Part shown: positions 20,615 to 29,956 of the stretch, in pieces | Numbering within the stretch: position 1 is the stretch's first letter | Layout of the letters: every line of letters begins with the position of its first letter | Origin: an uncultured Mycoplasma sp. | GTDB lineage: Bacteria > Bacillota_I > Bacilli_A > Mycoplasmatales > Mycoplasmoidaceae | Direction: 5' to 3' | Assembly: GCA_947177125.1 (NCBI GenBank) | Contig: CAMWTH010000003.1 | Coordinates: forward strand, 1-44,208 | DNA length: 44,208 bases | Position numbers and translations under genes: made by a program | Notes under the pieces: model-generated | Told to the model about the DNA's origin: nothing | The model's database searches: none | What the model saw: the letters and a program-made list of their open reading frames with translations, nothing else

Positions 20615-21081
20615 TATTTAACTTGTAAATCAATGGTTGTTACTGAATATGTGAATTTGAAATAATAAGCAATATAAACCTATAACTCCAAAATATATAT
20701 TTCGAATATTGTTGATTATGAAATAATCATATTCATTTTTAAGGTTAGCTAAAGTTGAAAAAGAAAATCATATACATAACCACAAATGTTTTCGTTTTTT
20801 AAACACCAAAACAACTTTGTTCAATACTTTTAGTTTGGTTTTGGAAAATTTCAATTCAATGGATCAAAAAATAAATCATATCCATGCTTTGAATAATAAT
20901 GGTGATACTTGTATTTATAAGTTACTATCTATTGTTTTTTAGTAAAATGAATTAAATTTAAAATTTGATTGGTATTCTTTCTAGCAGCATAATCATCATC
21001 AAAAAAATGAATTGGTAGAGTATGTACTACATAAATAAAAATGATTGATGCAATTAATAAAGTTAAAAAAGATATTTTTGG
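20615..21081 (-). pseudogene. Decayed minus-strand gene, probable membrane-anchored protein
   Basis: The gap between viaA and tpx has no intact ORF, but one minus-strand frame reads as protein with several in-frame TAA/TAG stops. It opens with a hydrophobic stretch SFLTLLIASIIFIYVVHTLP and then FFDDDYAARKNTNQILNL. After a TAG come IVTYKYKYHHYYSKHGYDLF and DPLNWNFPKPN, and after a TAA YWTKLFWCLKNENICGYVYD. The composition (aromatic-rich, KHGYDLFFDPLNW) is protein-like and uses a TGA Trp. No start codon remains. It looks like a surface or membrane protein gene that has lost its start and collected nonsense mutations. I do not recognise the family. Nothing else is visible in 20607-21243 besides the tpx upstream region. 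Confidence 0.5.
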
Positions 21082-21243
21082 ACTTTATTAATATGTATAG
21101 TTTGTTCTCTTAATTATCTATTAAACTTAATTTCATTTAGCACTATTTTAGTGATTTAAAATTTGTTTTTAATTAAATTAAATATTTTAATTATTAAAAT
21201 TTATAATTTAATTTGCTAATAATTTTTAATTTATGGAGAAAAA

Positions 21244-21759
21244 ATGAAAGTAGATTTAACAAAAGCAATAACCTTAGAAACTAAAAAAATAGTAGTTGGA
21301 CAGCAAGCTCCAGATTTCTGTTTAGCAAAATTAGATGGAAAAACAATTGATGATGTTTTTTTGAAAGATTTTGGAAATTCAATCAAAGTTATTTCTTGTT
21401 TTCCTTCAATTGATACAGGTGTTTGTGACTTGCAAACTAAAAAATTATATGAAGAATATGGTAATGCTGATGGACTGTCTTTATTAAATGTTAGTGCTGA
21501 TTTAGTATTTGCATTTAATAAATGGTGTGGTGCAAATAATATGAAAAACATTTTTATGTTATCTGATTATAGAGATCATAAATTTGCAAAAGACTATGGT
21601 GTTAATATTTTGCATGCTAACATCATTTATCGATCAGTTTTTGTCATTGATCAACAAAATATTGTTAGATATGTACAACTTGCAAAAGGAATATCTGAAC
21701 CATTAGATTTTTACAGCATTAAACAAGCAATAAATAATTTACTAAATAAAGATATTTAA
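21244..21759 (+). CDS. tpx: Thiol peroxidase, Tpx family peroxiredoxin
   Basis: This 171-aa cytoplasmic peroxiredoxin reduces hydrogen and alkyl peroxides with thioredoxin as donor. FPSIDTGVCDLQTKKLYEEY holds the peroxidatic Cys, in the Tpx-specific PSIDTGVCD context. FNKWCGANNMKNIFMLSDYRDHKFAKDYGV holds the resolving Cys and the SDYRDHKF block, also typical. Length matches the family. ATTTATGGAGAAAA gives a strong ribosome site. Its single tryptophan is TGG. The stop lies at the -10 hexamer of the RNase P RNA gene, so tpx transcription probably runs into or is limited by that promoter. Confidence 0.95.
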   Translation: MKVDLTKAITLETKKIVVGQQAPDFCLAKLDGKTIDDVFLKDFGNSIKVISCFPSIDTGVCDLQTKKLYEEYGNADGLSLLNVSADLVFAFNKWCGANNMKNIFMLSDYRDHKFAKDYGVNILHANIIYRSVFVIDQQNIVRYVQLAKGISEPLDFYSIKQAINNLLNKDI

Positions 21760-21765
21760 TATAAT
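21760..21765 (+). promoter_or_regulatory. -10 element of rnpB
   Basis: TATAAT lies about 9 nt before the predicted 5' end of RNase P RNA and begins in the last base of the tpx stop codon. The -35 region (TTTACT near 21738) is poor. Confidence 0.5.
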
Positions 21766-21774
21766 TATAGTGGT

Positions 21775-22131
21775 GTTAATGATAGTTGACTGCTATTTTA
21801 AAAAGTAGAGGAAAGTCCATGCTAACACTATCTGAGATGATAGTAAATGTTTGTGCAGATAAATAAAAAATAAAATCTGGAAGTTTAAAAACTTATGACT
21901 TTATTTTAACCTAAAGAAATTATTTCCATGGTTAAGTATCTAAAGTGCCACAGAGACGAGCAAAGAAGAAATTTTTTGTGTGAAACGCGGTAAACTCCAC
22001 AAGTTAGAAACCTAAATTTTGGTAAGGGAACTGCATATGAAAGAAATCAATTTCATAGCGGAAGAATTTTATTCTTAGATAAATAGTCAACATCTAGATA
22101 ATAGATACAGAACATGGCTTATTTCATTAAC
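21775..22131 (+). ncRNA. rnpB: RNase P RNA
   Basis: This is the catalytic RNA that matures tRNA 5' ends, about 357 nt. The conserved segments are in order: GAGGAAAGTCCATGCTAAC (P4 5' side), ACAGAGACGAGCAAAG, GTGAAACGCGGTAAACTCC and, near the 3' end, ACAGAACATGGCTTA (P4 3' side). P1 is formed by GTTAATGA at 21775 with TCATTAAC at 22124, which fixes both ends to within a few bases. A terminator hairpin follows directly. Assignment as a bacterial B-like type follows from mollicute context. Confidence 0.95.
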
Positions 22132-22135
22132 TATT

Positions 22136-22168
22136 AATATAAGGATTATCTCCTTATATTTTTTTTAT
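22136..22168 (+). terminator. rnpB terminator
   Basis: The stem AATATAAGGA / TCCTTATATT has a TTATC loop and is followed by T7, only a few bases after the RNase P RNA P1 helix. Confidence 0.85.
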
Positions 22169-22342
22169 TTCATAAAAAGTAAAATTTATGGAATAGGGAT
22201 TAACATTTTTGAAAAATGGTTTATATTTATTTATTATATAGTTAGTAATAGGATAGATAAATTTCTTTTTAATTTTGTTTAAAAAGAAATTTGGATTACT
22301 ACTTTTAATATAATTAAATTATTTTCAAAGTTGGATTAGAAA

Positions 22343-25003
22343 ATGATAATTAGAAATAAAGTTAAAAAGTTGATATCTATTGGTGTAGTATCATCTGTTC
22401 TTGCAACATCAGGTGGAGCAGTTTTAAGTTATTACTTAACAAGTTTAAATACTGTTTATAATAGCAATGTTTCTAATGCAAAAAATGATTTTTTAAATGA
22501 CACAACAATTGATGAAAGAATTACTAATTTACAAGTTCCAACTACTTTTTATGAAATAGATGCAAATCAGTATTATAAGAATTTGAATTTGAAATCAATT
22601 TTATCTGAGTATTCAAACAAGTTAAAAAACCAATCGATCAATAGTATTATTGAAATGATTAAAGAAAGTAATTCTGATTTTAATGTTAAAAATTTTGATA
22701 AAGATATTTTATTATTTTTAAAAAATATTTATTTAAGTAGTAGTAAAAAAATTGGAATAAAAATACTAAAATCAGATTTTAATGCTGACACTAAAATTAA
22801 TTTTAATTATGAAATAGAGCTAAAAAATAATTCTAGTACTACTACTTCTTTTTCAGTAAATAATGTTAATTTGTTTATCCAAGCAAATGAAACAAAAATT
22901 TTAAAATTCTTTACAAATAGTGCTGATTATTATTTTACTGTTTCAAAAAGTTATACTGATTATTTTTTAAATTGAAACACAAGTGTTAGTTTTTCTTTTG
23001 ATGATAAAAATTATTCATTTGATAATTTCTGTTTTACTAATAACACTTATTCAATTGCAACACAAACAAAAATAGTTGGTATTGATAATAAATATAGAAA
23101 TTATTTGGATTTAGTTAATGATAAAAATAATTTTAAAAATTTATCTGAAGATTTTTTAAAAACAAATATTAAATCACATTTATCTAAAAATATGAATATG
23201 GTTTTAAATTTGTTAAGATATTTAACACCTATTATGGATGAATTTTCTAAAAATCAAACTTTATATTCACTTTTAATGAATCAAAAAAATAACATTAGTT
23301 ATATTATTTTAGAACTTTTAGAAATAAATCAAAATAATGAAGATTTTAACAGCTATTTAAAATTATTTTCAGATCTTATAGGTGGTGGTAAGTCACTGCT
23401 AGAAGTTATTGGAAACAATAACTTAGCTTTAGCAAATTTAATTGCTTTATTAATTAATGATTCAACAATTAGTGGTGAAATTATTTACACATATATAAAT
23501 AAAATTAGTATTAGTTTAACTGATGAAGAACTATTGACTCAAAAAAATGATATGAAGGGATTGATTTCTTTTTTTGTTAATTCTCAAAAAACTAATATTA
23601 ATGTAGATTTCATCAATAGATTAATTGACAATCTTTTTAACAGAAATACAACAACACTATCTTTTTTAAGTTACTTATTTGGATATGAATCAAAATCTTT
23701 AATTGATTTATTTGCAACTACTGAAGAGTCTAAATCTGTTTATCAACTATATTTTAGATTTATTAACTTAGTTGTTTCTAATCCTTCCAAATTAGTTATT
23801 ACTAATTTATTATCAAATGAAGGACGTTCTATTATTTCTGATCTATTAACTTTATCTATGGGATTTAATATTGTTCAAGGAGATACAACAAATTCATTAA
23901 TTCTTTCAATTGCTAATCAAGTAATTAGTCCAAGTAATACAAATTTAAATCCAACAAACTTAATTAATTTATTAAAAGACACAATAGTTCCATTACTTAA
24001 TTTTTTTAGTAACAAAAATAATTATTCAATTACCCAAAAATTTGAAAACTTTGCTTTTCAAGATTATAAAGTAAGTTATGATTATAGAATCCTTTTTGAA
24101 TTTAAAAATTCTTTTACTTTTAATTTAAATTCAATGCTTGAGATTTTACCTAAAACTATATCTTTAGGAAATACAAGTGTACCTAAAGAAATTTTAAACT
24201 ACGTTTTAAAACAAGATGGTGTTGCTTTAAAAGTTACAATTGGTATTAGTGATAAAATTGATTTTTTATTCTCAGGAAGTAATGAGCAAATTTATTTAAC
24301 TCCAAAGGTTTCGCCTTTGTCTGGAAAATACTATTTAGCTTATAGCATTCCATACACTATGAAAATGAAACTAAATATGCCAACAATGTTTAGTTCAATA
24401 ACATCTTTTTACAATATTTCATTACCAATATTAGGAATTGCAAGCCATCCAATAAATGATTTAATAGTTAATGTTTTAAAACAATTTTTAAGTGATTATT
24501 TATTAAGAGATTATTACTTTTACGGAACTATTCCTGCTGTTGATAATTCTTATGTTATTAGTGATTATGAGAAAAATATTTATTATGAAGGAAATTACTT
24601 TAAATGAGTTAAACCAAGTGATTCGTTTTATAATTCTTTAAAAAATAGTATATCTTCAATAAATAGCAATACCTATTCTTTAAAGTATGTTAAGTCTAAT
24701 GCTATTAATAGTCAAACAGTTTATGAAAATTTATCAGGAAAGTTACCTGTGTTTATAAACAACTTTGAAAATACTATTATTAACTCTGTTATTCAATATC
24801 AGTCTAATGTAGAACCAATCATAAATGTTACTCCTGAAGTAAATTCAAATATTCCAGTTAGTTTTATTGGTGTCCAATATGGAACTATTAGTGTTACTCT
24901 AGTTAAAATTCAAGTTTGATTTCCTTATTCGGTTGTTGATATTTCAGATCCAAGTAATGTGAAATTTAACAATTATTTTGAAGTAGAAATTAATTTATCT
25001 TAA
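22343..25003 (+). CDS. Large predicted surface protein, 886 aa, unknown function
   Basis: This protein joins ORFs 22343 and 23105 and a C-terminal part through TGA(Trp). A basic N-terminus MIIRNKVKKLI leads into one hydrophobic segment (SIGVVSSVLATSGGAVLSYYLTSL, about 12-35). There is no lipobox cysteine, so it is more likely an N-terminally anchored or secreted protein than a lipoprotein. The rest is rich in Asn, Ser, Ile, Leu and Phe and almost free of Cys. The middle (about 255-560) looks helical with runs such as LINLLKDTIVPLLNFF; the C-terminal third looks beta-rich (YYLAYSIPYTMKMKLNMP). I find no known domain. It stands alone between rnpB and its own terminator. A surface-exposed, species-specific protein is the best reading. 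Confidence 0.75.
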
Positions 25004-25032
25004 AAAACAGAATTTATTTTCTGTTTTTTTTA
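25002..25032 (+). terminator. Terminator after the 886-aa surface protein
   Basis: The stem AAAAAACAGAA / TTCTGTTTTTT with loop TTTATT ends in T8, starting inside the stop codon. Confidence 0.85.
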
Positions 25033-25119
25033 GTCAAATTGTTAATGATAAAAAGATATTTATTTAGAAATATATTTAAAAAATAATAAAAAATTTTATT
25101 ATACATTAATAAATACAAT

Positions 25120-25148
25120 TTGATTTATTTTTTTTAAAATATTATAAT
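25120..25148 (+). promoter_or_regulatory. Promoter of the LPYQEE-repeat protein gene
   Basis: TTGATT and TATAAT are spaced by exactly 17 nt, about 35 nt before the ATG at 25183. AAGGG lies 8 nt before the start. Confidence 0.7.
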
Positions 25149-25182
25149 TATATGTATATTGATGTAAAAAAAGGGTATTTAC

Positions 25183-27666
25183 ATGAAATTTAGAAATTTA
25201 TTAGTATCTGAAGACAATCAACTTGTATTAAGTGATTATGGTTTAAGTGAAGGTGAGGCTGAAGTTTTAGATCTTAACAGATCTTTAACTGATGTAATTA
25301 CAGACCCTGAATTAAAATCTTTTATTATCGAAAACGCTATTGATCCACAAAAAATTTACATTTTTTGTGTTAAAGAAGACTTTGGAAATAATGACCAGTT
25401 ATTAGAAGATATTCCTAATATAAAAGAAATAGATAAAGGATTAAAAAAGAACTATAAAAAAATCCGTAATGTTTATTTCTTTGTTTATAATACTCATCTT
25501 AAAAATGATGATGCCATTAACCCTTCAATTGAAGAGCAACAACCTGTTGAAGCTGAATATCAAGAAGTTGTTGATTCTCAAGATATGCCAGTTGAAGTAG
25601 TTGTAAATGAAGAAATTCCAGGTCAAGAAGAACAAGTTGAAGTTGTAGTAGATGAAAATCTACCTTATCAAGAAGAAGAAATGGTAACAGTTTCTCAAGA
25701 AGAATTACCTTACCAAGAAGAAATAGTTGAAGCTTATAATGAAGAACCTTACCAAGAAGAGGTAGTGGTTGAAACTCCAAATGATGAATTACCTTACCAA
25801 GAAGAAATAGTTGAAGTTTATAACGAAGAATTACCTTACCAAGAAGAAGTTCAAGTTTCTAATGAAGATTTACCTTACCAAGAAGAAGTGATTGTTGAAG
25901 AACCTGAAGTATTAGTGCAAGAAGAACCTGCACAGTATGCTTACAATGAAAATAGTGTGGTTGAGTCACAAGAAGCTTTAGACAATTTAGAACATTTTGA
26001 AGAAAAACCAGAAATTGTTGTGACTGAACAACAACTTGAATTTGTTAGTGATGCTGATGAATTAGAAAAAATTGTTGATGATGGTATTGACAAATTTGAT
26101 AGTCCAGAAAGTGACAGAATAAGAGAAGACATTTTTGTAAGTAACGAAAATGTTGATGCACCTATTTCTGAAGATGTTGTTTTATTTAATGAACCAGAAA
26201 TGATTAAGGATGAAAATCTACCAATAACTGAAGTTATTTCTGATTCAGTTGAAAGTGTTGCATTAGAAAATAATTATGATCAAGAAATTCCAGTAAATGA
26301 AAATGGTCAAATTGATTATAATGATGGTCAAACAATGGTGGAAATGCCAGCTTCTTTCTTTGATGTTGAAAGAGAAGATGAAATTTCTTATGAAGACTAC
26401 AATGAATTTGTAAATGACTATGAATTAAATATTCATGCATTAAAATCAATTTATGATTTCATTTGAAGAATTTTAGTTTTAAATAACTATAATTTAAAAA
26501 TCAATGATCTTTTATACATTGCAGTTAATAACCTTGATGCTTTTTCAATTGGACAAAGTGATTTTGTAAGACAAACAGCTAATAAAGCAGAATCATTATT
26601 TGATTTGATTTTACAACTAGATATTAAGTTAGAATTCAATAACTCATTATTCTACATTTATTTAGCAGAATTCTTTAAAATTAGTGGAAACAAAATCATT
26701 GTTAATGAAAAATTCTTAGATACTATTTCAATTTGAGTTAATAATGCTTCTAAAGAAAAATTTATTAGTCAAGTTGAGCAGTTTATGAATTATAGTTCAA
26801 TTTACAATAAAAAAATTGTTTTCTCATATTTCATTGAATTAGCAAATTTTGTAAAAGGGAAATTACCTTCAATCAACTCTAACATCACATTATTAGATGT
26901 TCACAGACTATTAAATAACAAATACAACAAAATTAGAAATGAAAATGTTTTTGCCTATATGGTAAAAAGAATGAACCAAATCTTAGAAGCTAATGGTGTT
27001 GTAATTGAAATGTATTTAGTTAAAACTCCAGATAGTATGTTTGGAATTGAAGTAAATAATCCACAAGATCAAATTAGTGATAGTTGAAAATCTCAATTAG
27101 CTTTACTTTATAAAAAATTAATGGAAAACATTTTATCTTACATCCTATTAAAAGGTAATAAAGAAGTTGAAATCTTTAACTTATTCTTAGATATTAGAGA
27201 TTTAAGAATGTATCAAGATCTTGATGAAAGTAGAAATGTTTTAGCACCTGAAACAGTTAGTGCAATTAGTGGTAGAGATTCAGGTTATTTAACAATTGGT
27301 GATGAATTAGGAAGACTAGAAGCGATCGTACCTAGTCAAAGAAGTCAAGTACAATATAATTACTTAACTCCTCAAGCTTATGTTGAAAATTTAGAAAAAG
27401 GATATCCTATGGAAAGAAAATTTGGAAATAATGTTGTAAATGCTGCTGCTGATGATTTAACTTATCCACAAGAAGTTAAACTAACTAATGGTGAAATTAA
27501 CACTATTAGAGAAAACTATGCTTCAAGATTTAATGTTGCTGAATTTGAAACATCAATTTCTAGACGTATTGAAGAATATGAAAGAAAAATAAAAAATAAT
27601 ATTTCAAGAATTGAAGCTGAAAGAAAACAACTTAGAGAAAAAATGGAAGAGTTAAAAAACATTTAA
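25183..27666 (+). CDS. Acidic repeat protein, candidate cytoskeletal/attachment-organelle protein
   Basis: This 827-aa protein joins ORFs 25183, 26785 and 27121 through TGA. Residues 1-105 form a compact N-terminal domain with no motif I know. Residues about 110-400 are very acidic (Glu/Val/Asp/Gln/Pro/Tyr) and include six LPYQEE-type repeats. Residues about 420-700 are a helical domain (DYELNIHALKSIYDFIWRIL...). The end (EFETSISRRIEEYERKIKNN and onward) is a charged coiled coil. There is no signal peptide or membrane segment, so it is intracellular. Pro/Glu-rich acidic regions plus coiled coils are a hallmark of mycoplasma terminal-organelle proteins such as HMW1, HMW3 and P65, but I see no EAGR box and cannot claim orthology. 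It has a strong promoter. Confidence 0.75.
25615..25896 (+). repeat. In-frame tandem repeats coding LPYQEE units
   Basis: Five LPYQEE and one EPYQEE copies at residues 160-235 are spaced 10-15 residues apart, with a degenerate IPGQEE at 145. Each is followed by Val/Ile-rich acidic spacers such as IVEVYNE. At DNA level TTACC(A/T)TA(C/T)CAAGAAGAA recurs almost unchanged, so unequal exchange or slippage could change the copy number while keeping the frame. Confidence 0.85.
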
Positions 27667-27673
27667 TTTTCCC

Positions 27674-27805
27674 ATGAACCTTATAAATATCATGTATAGA
27701 AATTATGAGCAAGAAATAGCTGATAAAAAACAAGCTACTCGTAGAAAAAGAATTAAAAAAGAACTAAGCTTCATTAATCCTTATGTTACGAAAAAGGTGG
27801 GTTAA
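27674..27805 (+). CDS. Possible 43-aa basic peptide
   Basis: An ORF (MNLINIMYRNYEQEIADKKQ, then ATRRKRIKKELSF, ending VTKKVG) starts 7 nt after the repeat-protein gene and ends inside the following terminator hairpin. It is strongly basic and helical. No Shine-Dalgarno is visible before either ATG (27674 or 27692). It could be a real small protein co-transcribed with the upstream gene or just chance; the stop inside the stem is compatible with both. Confidence 0.35.
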   Translation: MNLINIMYRNYEQEIADKKQATRRKRIKKELSFINPYVTKKVG

Positions 27806-27817
27806 ACCCACTTTTTG
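27791..27817 (+). terminator. Terminator after the repeat-protein gene
   Basis: AAAAAG-GTGGGT-TTAA-type hairpin with ACCCAC-TTTTT; the six-pair GC-rich core is rare in this window. It ends in a T5 run. Confidence 0.8.
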
Positions 27818-27868
27818 TTTATTACTCAAAAACTTTATTTTAAAAAGTTAGGTTAATTTTAACTTGAC

Positions 27869-27891
27869 TTTTTTTTTTTTTTTTTTTTTTT
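27869..27891 (+). repeat. 23-T homopolymer tract in a promoter position
   Basis: T23 lies between TTGACT (27864-27869) and TATTAA (27894-27899), the only -35/-10-like pair before the gene at 27924. The spacer is 24 nt now and would be 17 nt with a T16 tract. The T run also follows a weak AAGTTA/TAACTT hairpin, so a second terminator is the alternative reading. Confidence 0.6.
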
Positions 27892-27923
27892 GTTATTAAA
27901 TTAATTTTTTTTATTTTTTGTTT

Positions 27924-28553
27924 ATGGAAAATTTATTTAATAAAAAAATAAAAAATAATGAATATTTTGTAAAAAAAATGGAAGAATTTATTATTTTAAT
28001 GACAGATGAACACTGAGAAAGAGATTCTGAATTGGCCGTACCAGCTTTTAAACAAGTTTATAATTTTTTTTGAGGAACAACAAAAATAGTTGAAGATGTT
28101 GCAGAAACACAAAGAAATCAAGAGATGTTTAATTTACAACATAAAGAAAAAACAGAATTATTTAAAAAAAACAAGGAAACACTAATTAATGAAATAGTTG
28201 AACGTGGAATAAATTTATTTTTTGCAAACCACAGTAAATACACTGAATCAGATGAAAAAAAACTAACTATTGTTATTAAAAAATACATTGATGAAATTGA
28301 AGAAAAATGCAAAAATTTTAGAATTATTTTATCAGAACCAAGATGAGAAAAAGAACTTATGGAAATGGAATTGGAAAATAAATCTAATAAAGTAGCACTT
28401 TTGTCAAGTCAAGCAAATTTATTAAGTGTTTTTAAAAAAATAAAAATAAAAAATGAAGAAATAGAAAAAATAGAATTAATCAAAAAAATTTCTGATATTG
28501 AAGAAGAAATTTCAGAAAAAATCGAAGACTTTATAAGTGAAGTTTTAGATTAA
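27924..28553 (+). CDS. Uncharacterised coiled-coil protein, 209 aa
   Basis: This soluble, highly charged protein (MENLFNKKIKNNEYFVKKME...) joins ORFs 28125 and 28359 to an upstream part through TGA codons. The C-terminal half is Lys/Glu/Ile-rich with heptad-like spacing (IKIKNEEIEKIELIKKISDI). There is no signal peptide or membrane segment and no motif I know. The upstream sequence is T-rich (TTTTTTATTTTTTGTTT) and lacks any Shine-Dalgarno. The gene sits behind the T23 tract and shares its terminator with the convergent rlmH gene. Confidence 0.7.
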
Positions 28554-28592
28554 AAAACATTAAATATTTATTTATGGTATTTAATGTTTTTT
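28553..28592. terminator. Bidirectional terminator between convergent genes
   Basis: AAAACATTAAATA pairs with TATTTAATGTTTT around a short AT loop, with T runs on both strands. It serves the coiled-coil gene on + and rlmH on -, and overlaps the last codons of rlmH. Confidence 0.75.
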
Positions 28593-29041
28593 ATGATTGT
28601 AAAAGCACGATAAATTTGTTCTAGTAAAATTAGTCGAAAAATTTGATGATTAAAAGTAAGATTTGAAAATGAAATTTTATAATCAAACTTTTCTTTAATA
28701 GCTGAATCAATTCCATATGAACTTCCTACAAAAAAATTAAGATTTTTTGAATGATTAATTTTTTCATTAATTAATTTAGCAAAACCAATTGAATCAAGTT
28801 GTTTTGAATTAATATCTAACAAAATATTGAATTCATTTCTCATAAAAGGAATAAGTTTAAAACTTTCTTTTTTTAAACAAGTTTCTATTTCTCCTAAATT
28901 ATTTTCATTAACTATTTTTTCTTCAGATAATTCTATAATTTCAGTTTTATAAAAAAAATTTAATTTTTCTAAATAGTTATCAATTATTGTTTTTAAATTA
29001 ACATCTTTAATTTTGCCAAAACAAATAATTTTAATTTTCAT
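28568..29041 (-). CDS. rlmH: 23S rRNA pseudouridine-1915 N3-methyltransferase
   Basis: This 157-aa SPOUT-family enzyme methylates pseudouridine 1915 in helix 69 of 23S rRNA using SAM. MKIKIICFGKIKD opens the protein. FFVGSSYGID (the SAM-loop GGSxG region), SFSNLTFNHQIFRLILLEQIYRAF and the ending IIKNIKYHK match the family signature, including the C-terminal YHK. Length fits. The start lies 24 nt downstream of the SPFH gene stop on the same strand, with a terminator-like hairpin in between and no Shine-Dalgarno. Confidence 0.96.
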   Translation of the reverse strand: MKIKIICFGKIKDVNLKTIIDNYLEKLNFFYKTEIIELSEEKIVNENNLGEIETCLKKESFKLIPFMRNEFNILLDINSKQLDSIGFAKLINEKINHSKNLNFFVGSSYGIDSAIKEKFDYKISFSNLTFNHQIFRLILLEQIYRAFTIIKNIKYHK

Positions 29042-29050
29042 AATAATAGT

Positions 29051-29082
29051 AAAAATAACAAGTTTTTACTTGTTATTTTTTT
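29051..29082 (-). terminator. Hairpin between the SPFH gene and rlmH
   Basis: A 12-bp stem AAAAATAACAAG / CTTGTTATTTTT with a 6-nt loop contains the SPFH stop codon and ends 10 nt before the rlmH ATG. It has the terminator form on the minus strand, so it may attenuate read-through into rlmH. Confidence 0.65.
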
Positions 29083-29956
29083 CTTCTGTTTTTACAGCTT
29101 CAAAACTTGCCATTAATGAAGCTAGTGAAGTTAAGTTTGGTGGCAAAATAATTTTTGTTGCATTTCCATTAGCTAGTGCATCAATCTTATCTAATGAAAT
29201 TCAAGTTAATACTTTTTCATTAATATTTGATGAAAGTAATAATTGAACTGATTCTTTTTTACCTTGTGCTTCAAGAATTTGTGCTTCTTTTTTAGCATTA
29301 GCTAACTTAATCATTGATTCACTTTCACCTTCAGCCCTTTTAATTAAAGACTCTCTATAACCTTCAGCTTCTGTAATTCTTGCTGTTTTATCACGTTCAG
29401 CTTGTAATAATTTTTCCATTGCTTGTTGAATTGATGGTGGTGGAGAAATTTCTTTTAATTCCACACGATTTACTTTGATTCCTCAAGCATTAGCTGCTTC
29501 ATCTAAAGTTTTAGTTAATTCCATATTAATATCTTGTCTACTTGTTAAAGCATCATTTACTGTTTTAGTTCCCAAAAAGTTTCTTAAAGTTGTAGCAACT
29601 AAATTTTCAATTGCTTTTATAGCATTATCAACACCATAGTAATAACATTGTGGATCAAGAATTTGCAAATAAGTAACTGTATCAATTGCCATTGTAACAT
29701 TATCTTTTGTAATAACTCTTTGACTTGGAAAATCAATTACTTTTTCTTTTAAACTTTCTCTTTTTACTACTTTATCAACAAAAGGGGCTAATACATGAAT
29801 TCCAGCTTTTCATGTTGCTCTATATCTACCCAATCTTTCAACAATATAAAAATCTGCTTGAGGAACAATTTTAATTGAAGTGAAAAGAATTATTAATAAA
29901 GTTAATAAAATTATTGCAAAAATTACACAAATTATAATTATTGATATAACATCCAT
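29066..29956 (-). CDS. SPFH/Band 7 (stomatin-like) membrane protein
   Basis: This 296-aa protein joins ORFs 29692-29483 and 29464-29201 and both ends through TGA. One N-terminal membrane segment (IIIICVIFAIILLTLLIILF, about 6-27) is followed by the SPFH domain: IVPQADFYIVERLGRYRATW, GIHVLAPFVDKV, VITKDNVTMAIDTVTYLQIL. Then come coiled-coil Ala/Glu/Lys-rich helices (LLQAERDKTARITEAEGYRE) and a short tail. It is of the QmcA/paraslipin/SLP-2 type. These proteins form ring-like membrane scaffolds in microdomains. The NfeD gene lies directly upstream with its TAA touching this ATG, and SPFH-NfeD pairs are a known conserved module. Confidence 0.92.

Noticed and set aside
25517-25780. Minus-strand Leu-rich ORF in the repeat protein
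   Set aside because: Mirror of the CAAGAAGAA repeat codons.
25615-25896. CRISPR-like array
   Set aside because: Repeats are in frame, protein-coding and irregularly spaced by degenerate codons; no cas genes.
26234-26449. Minus-strand His/Phe-rich ORF
   Set aside because: Shadow of the acidic region; composition is a reverse-complement effect.
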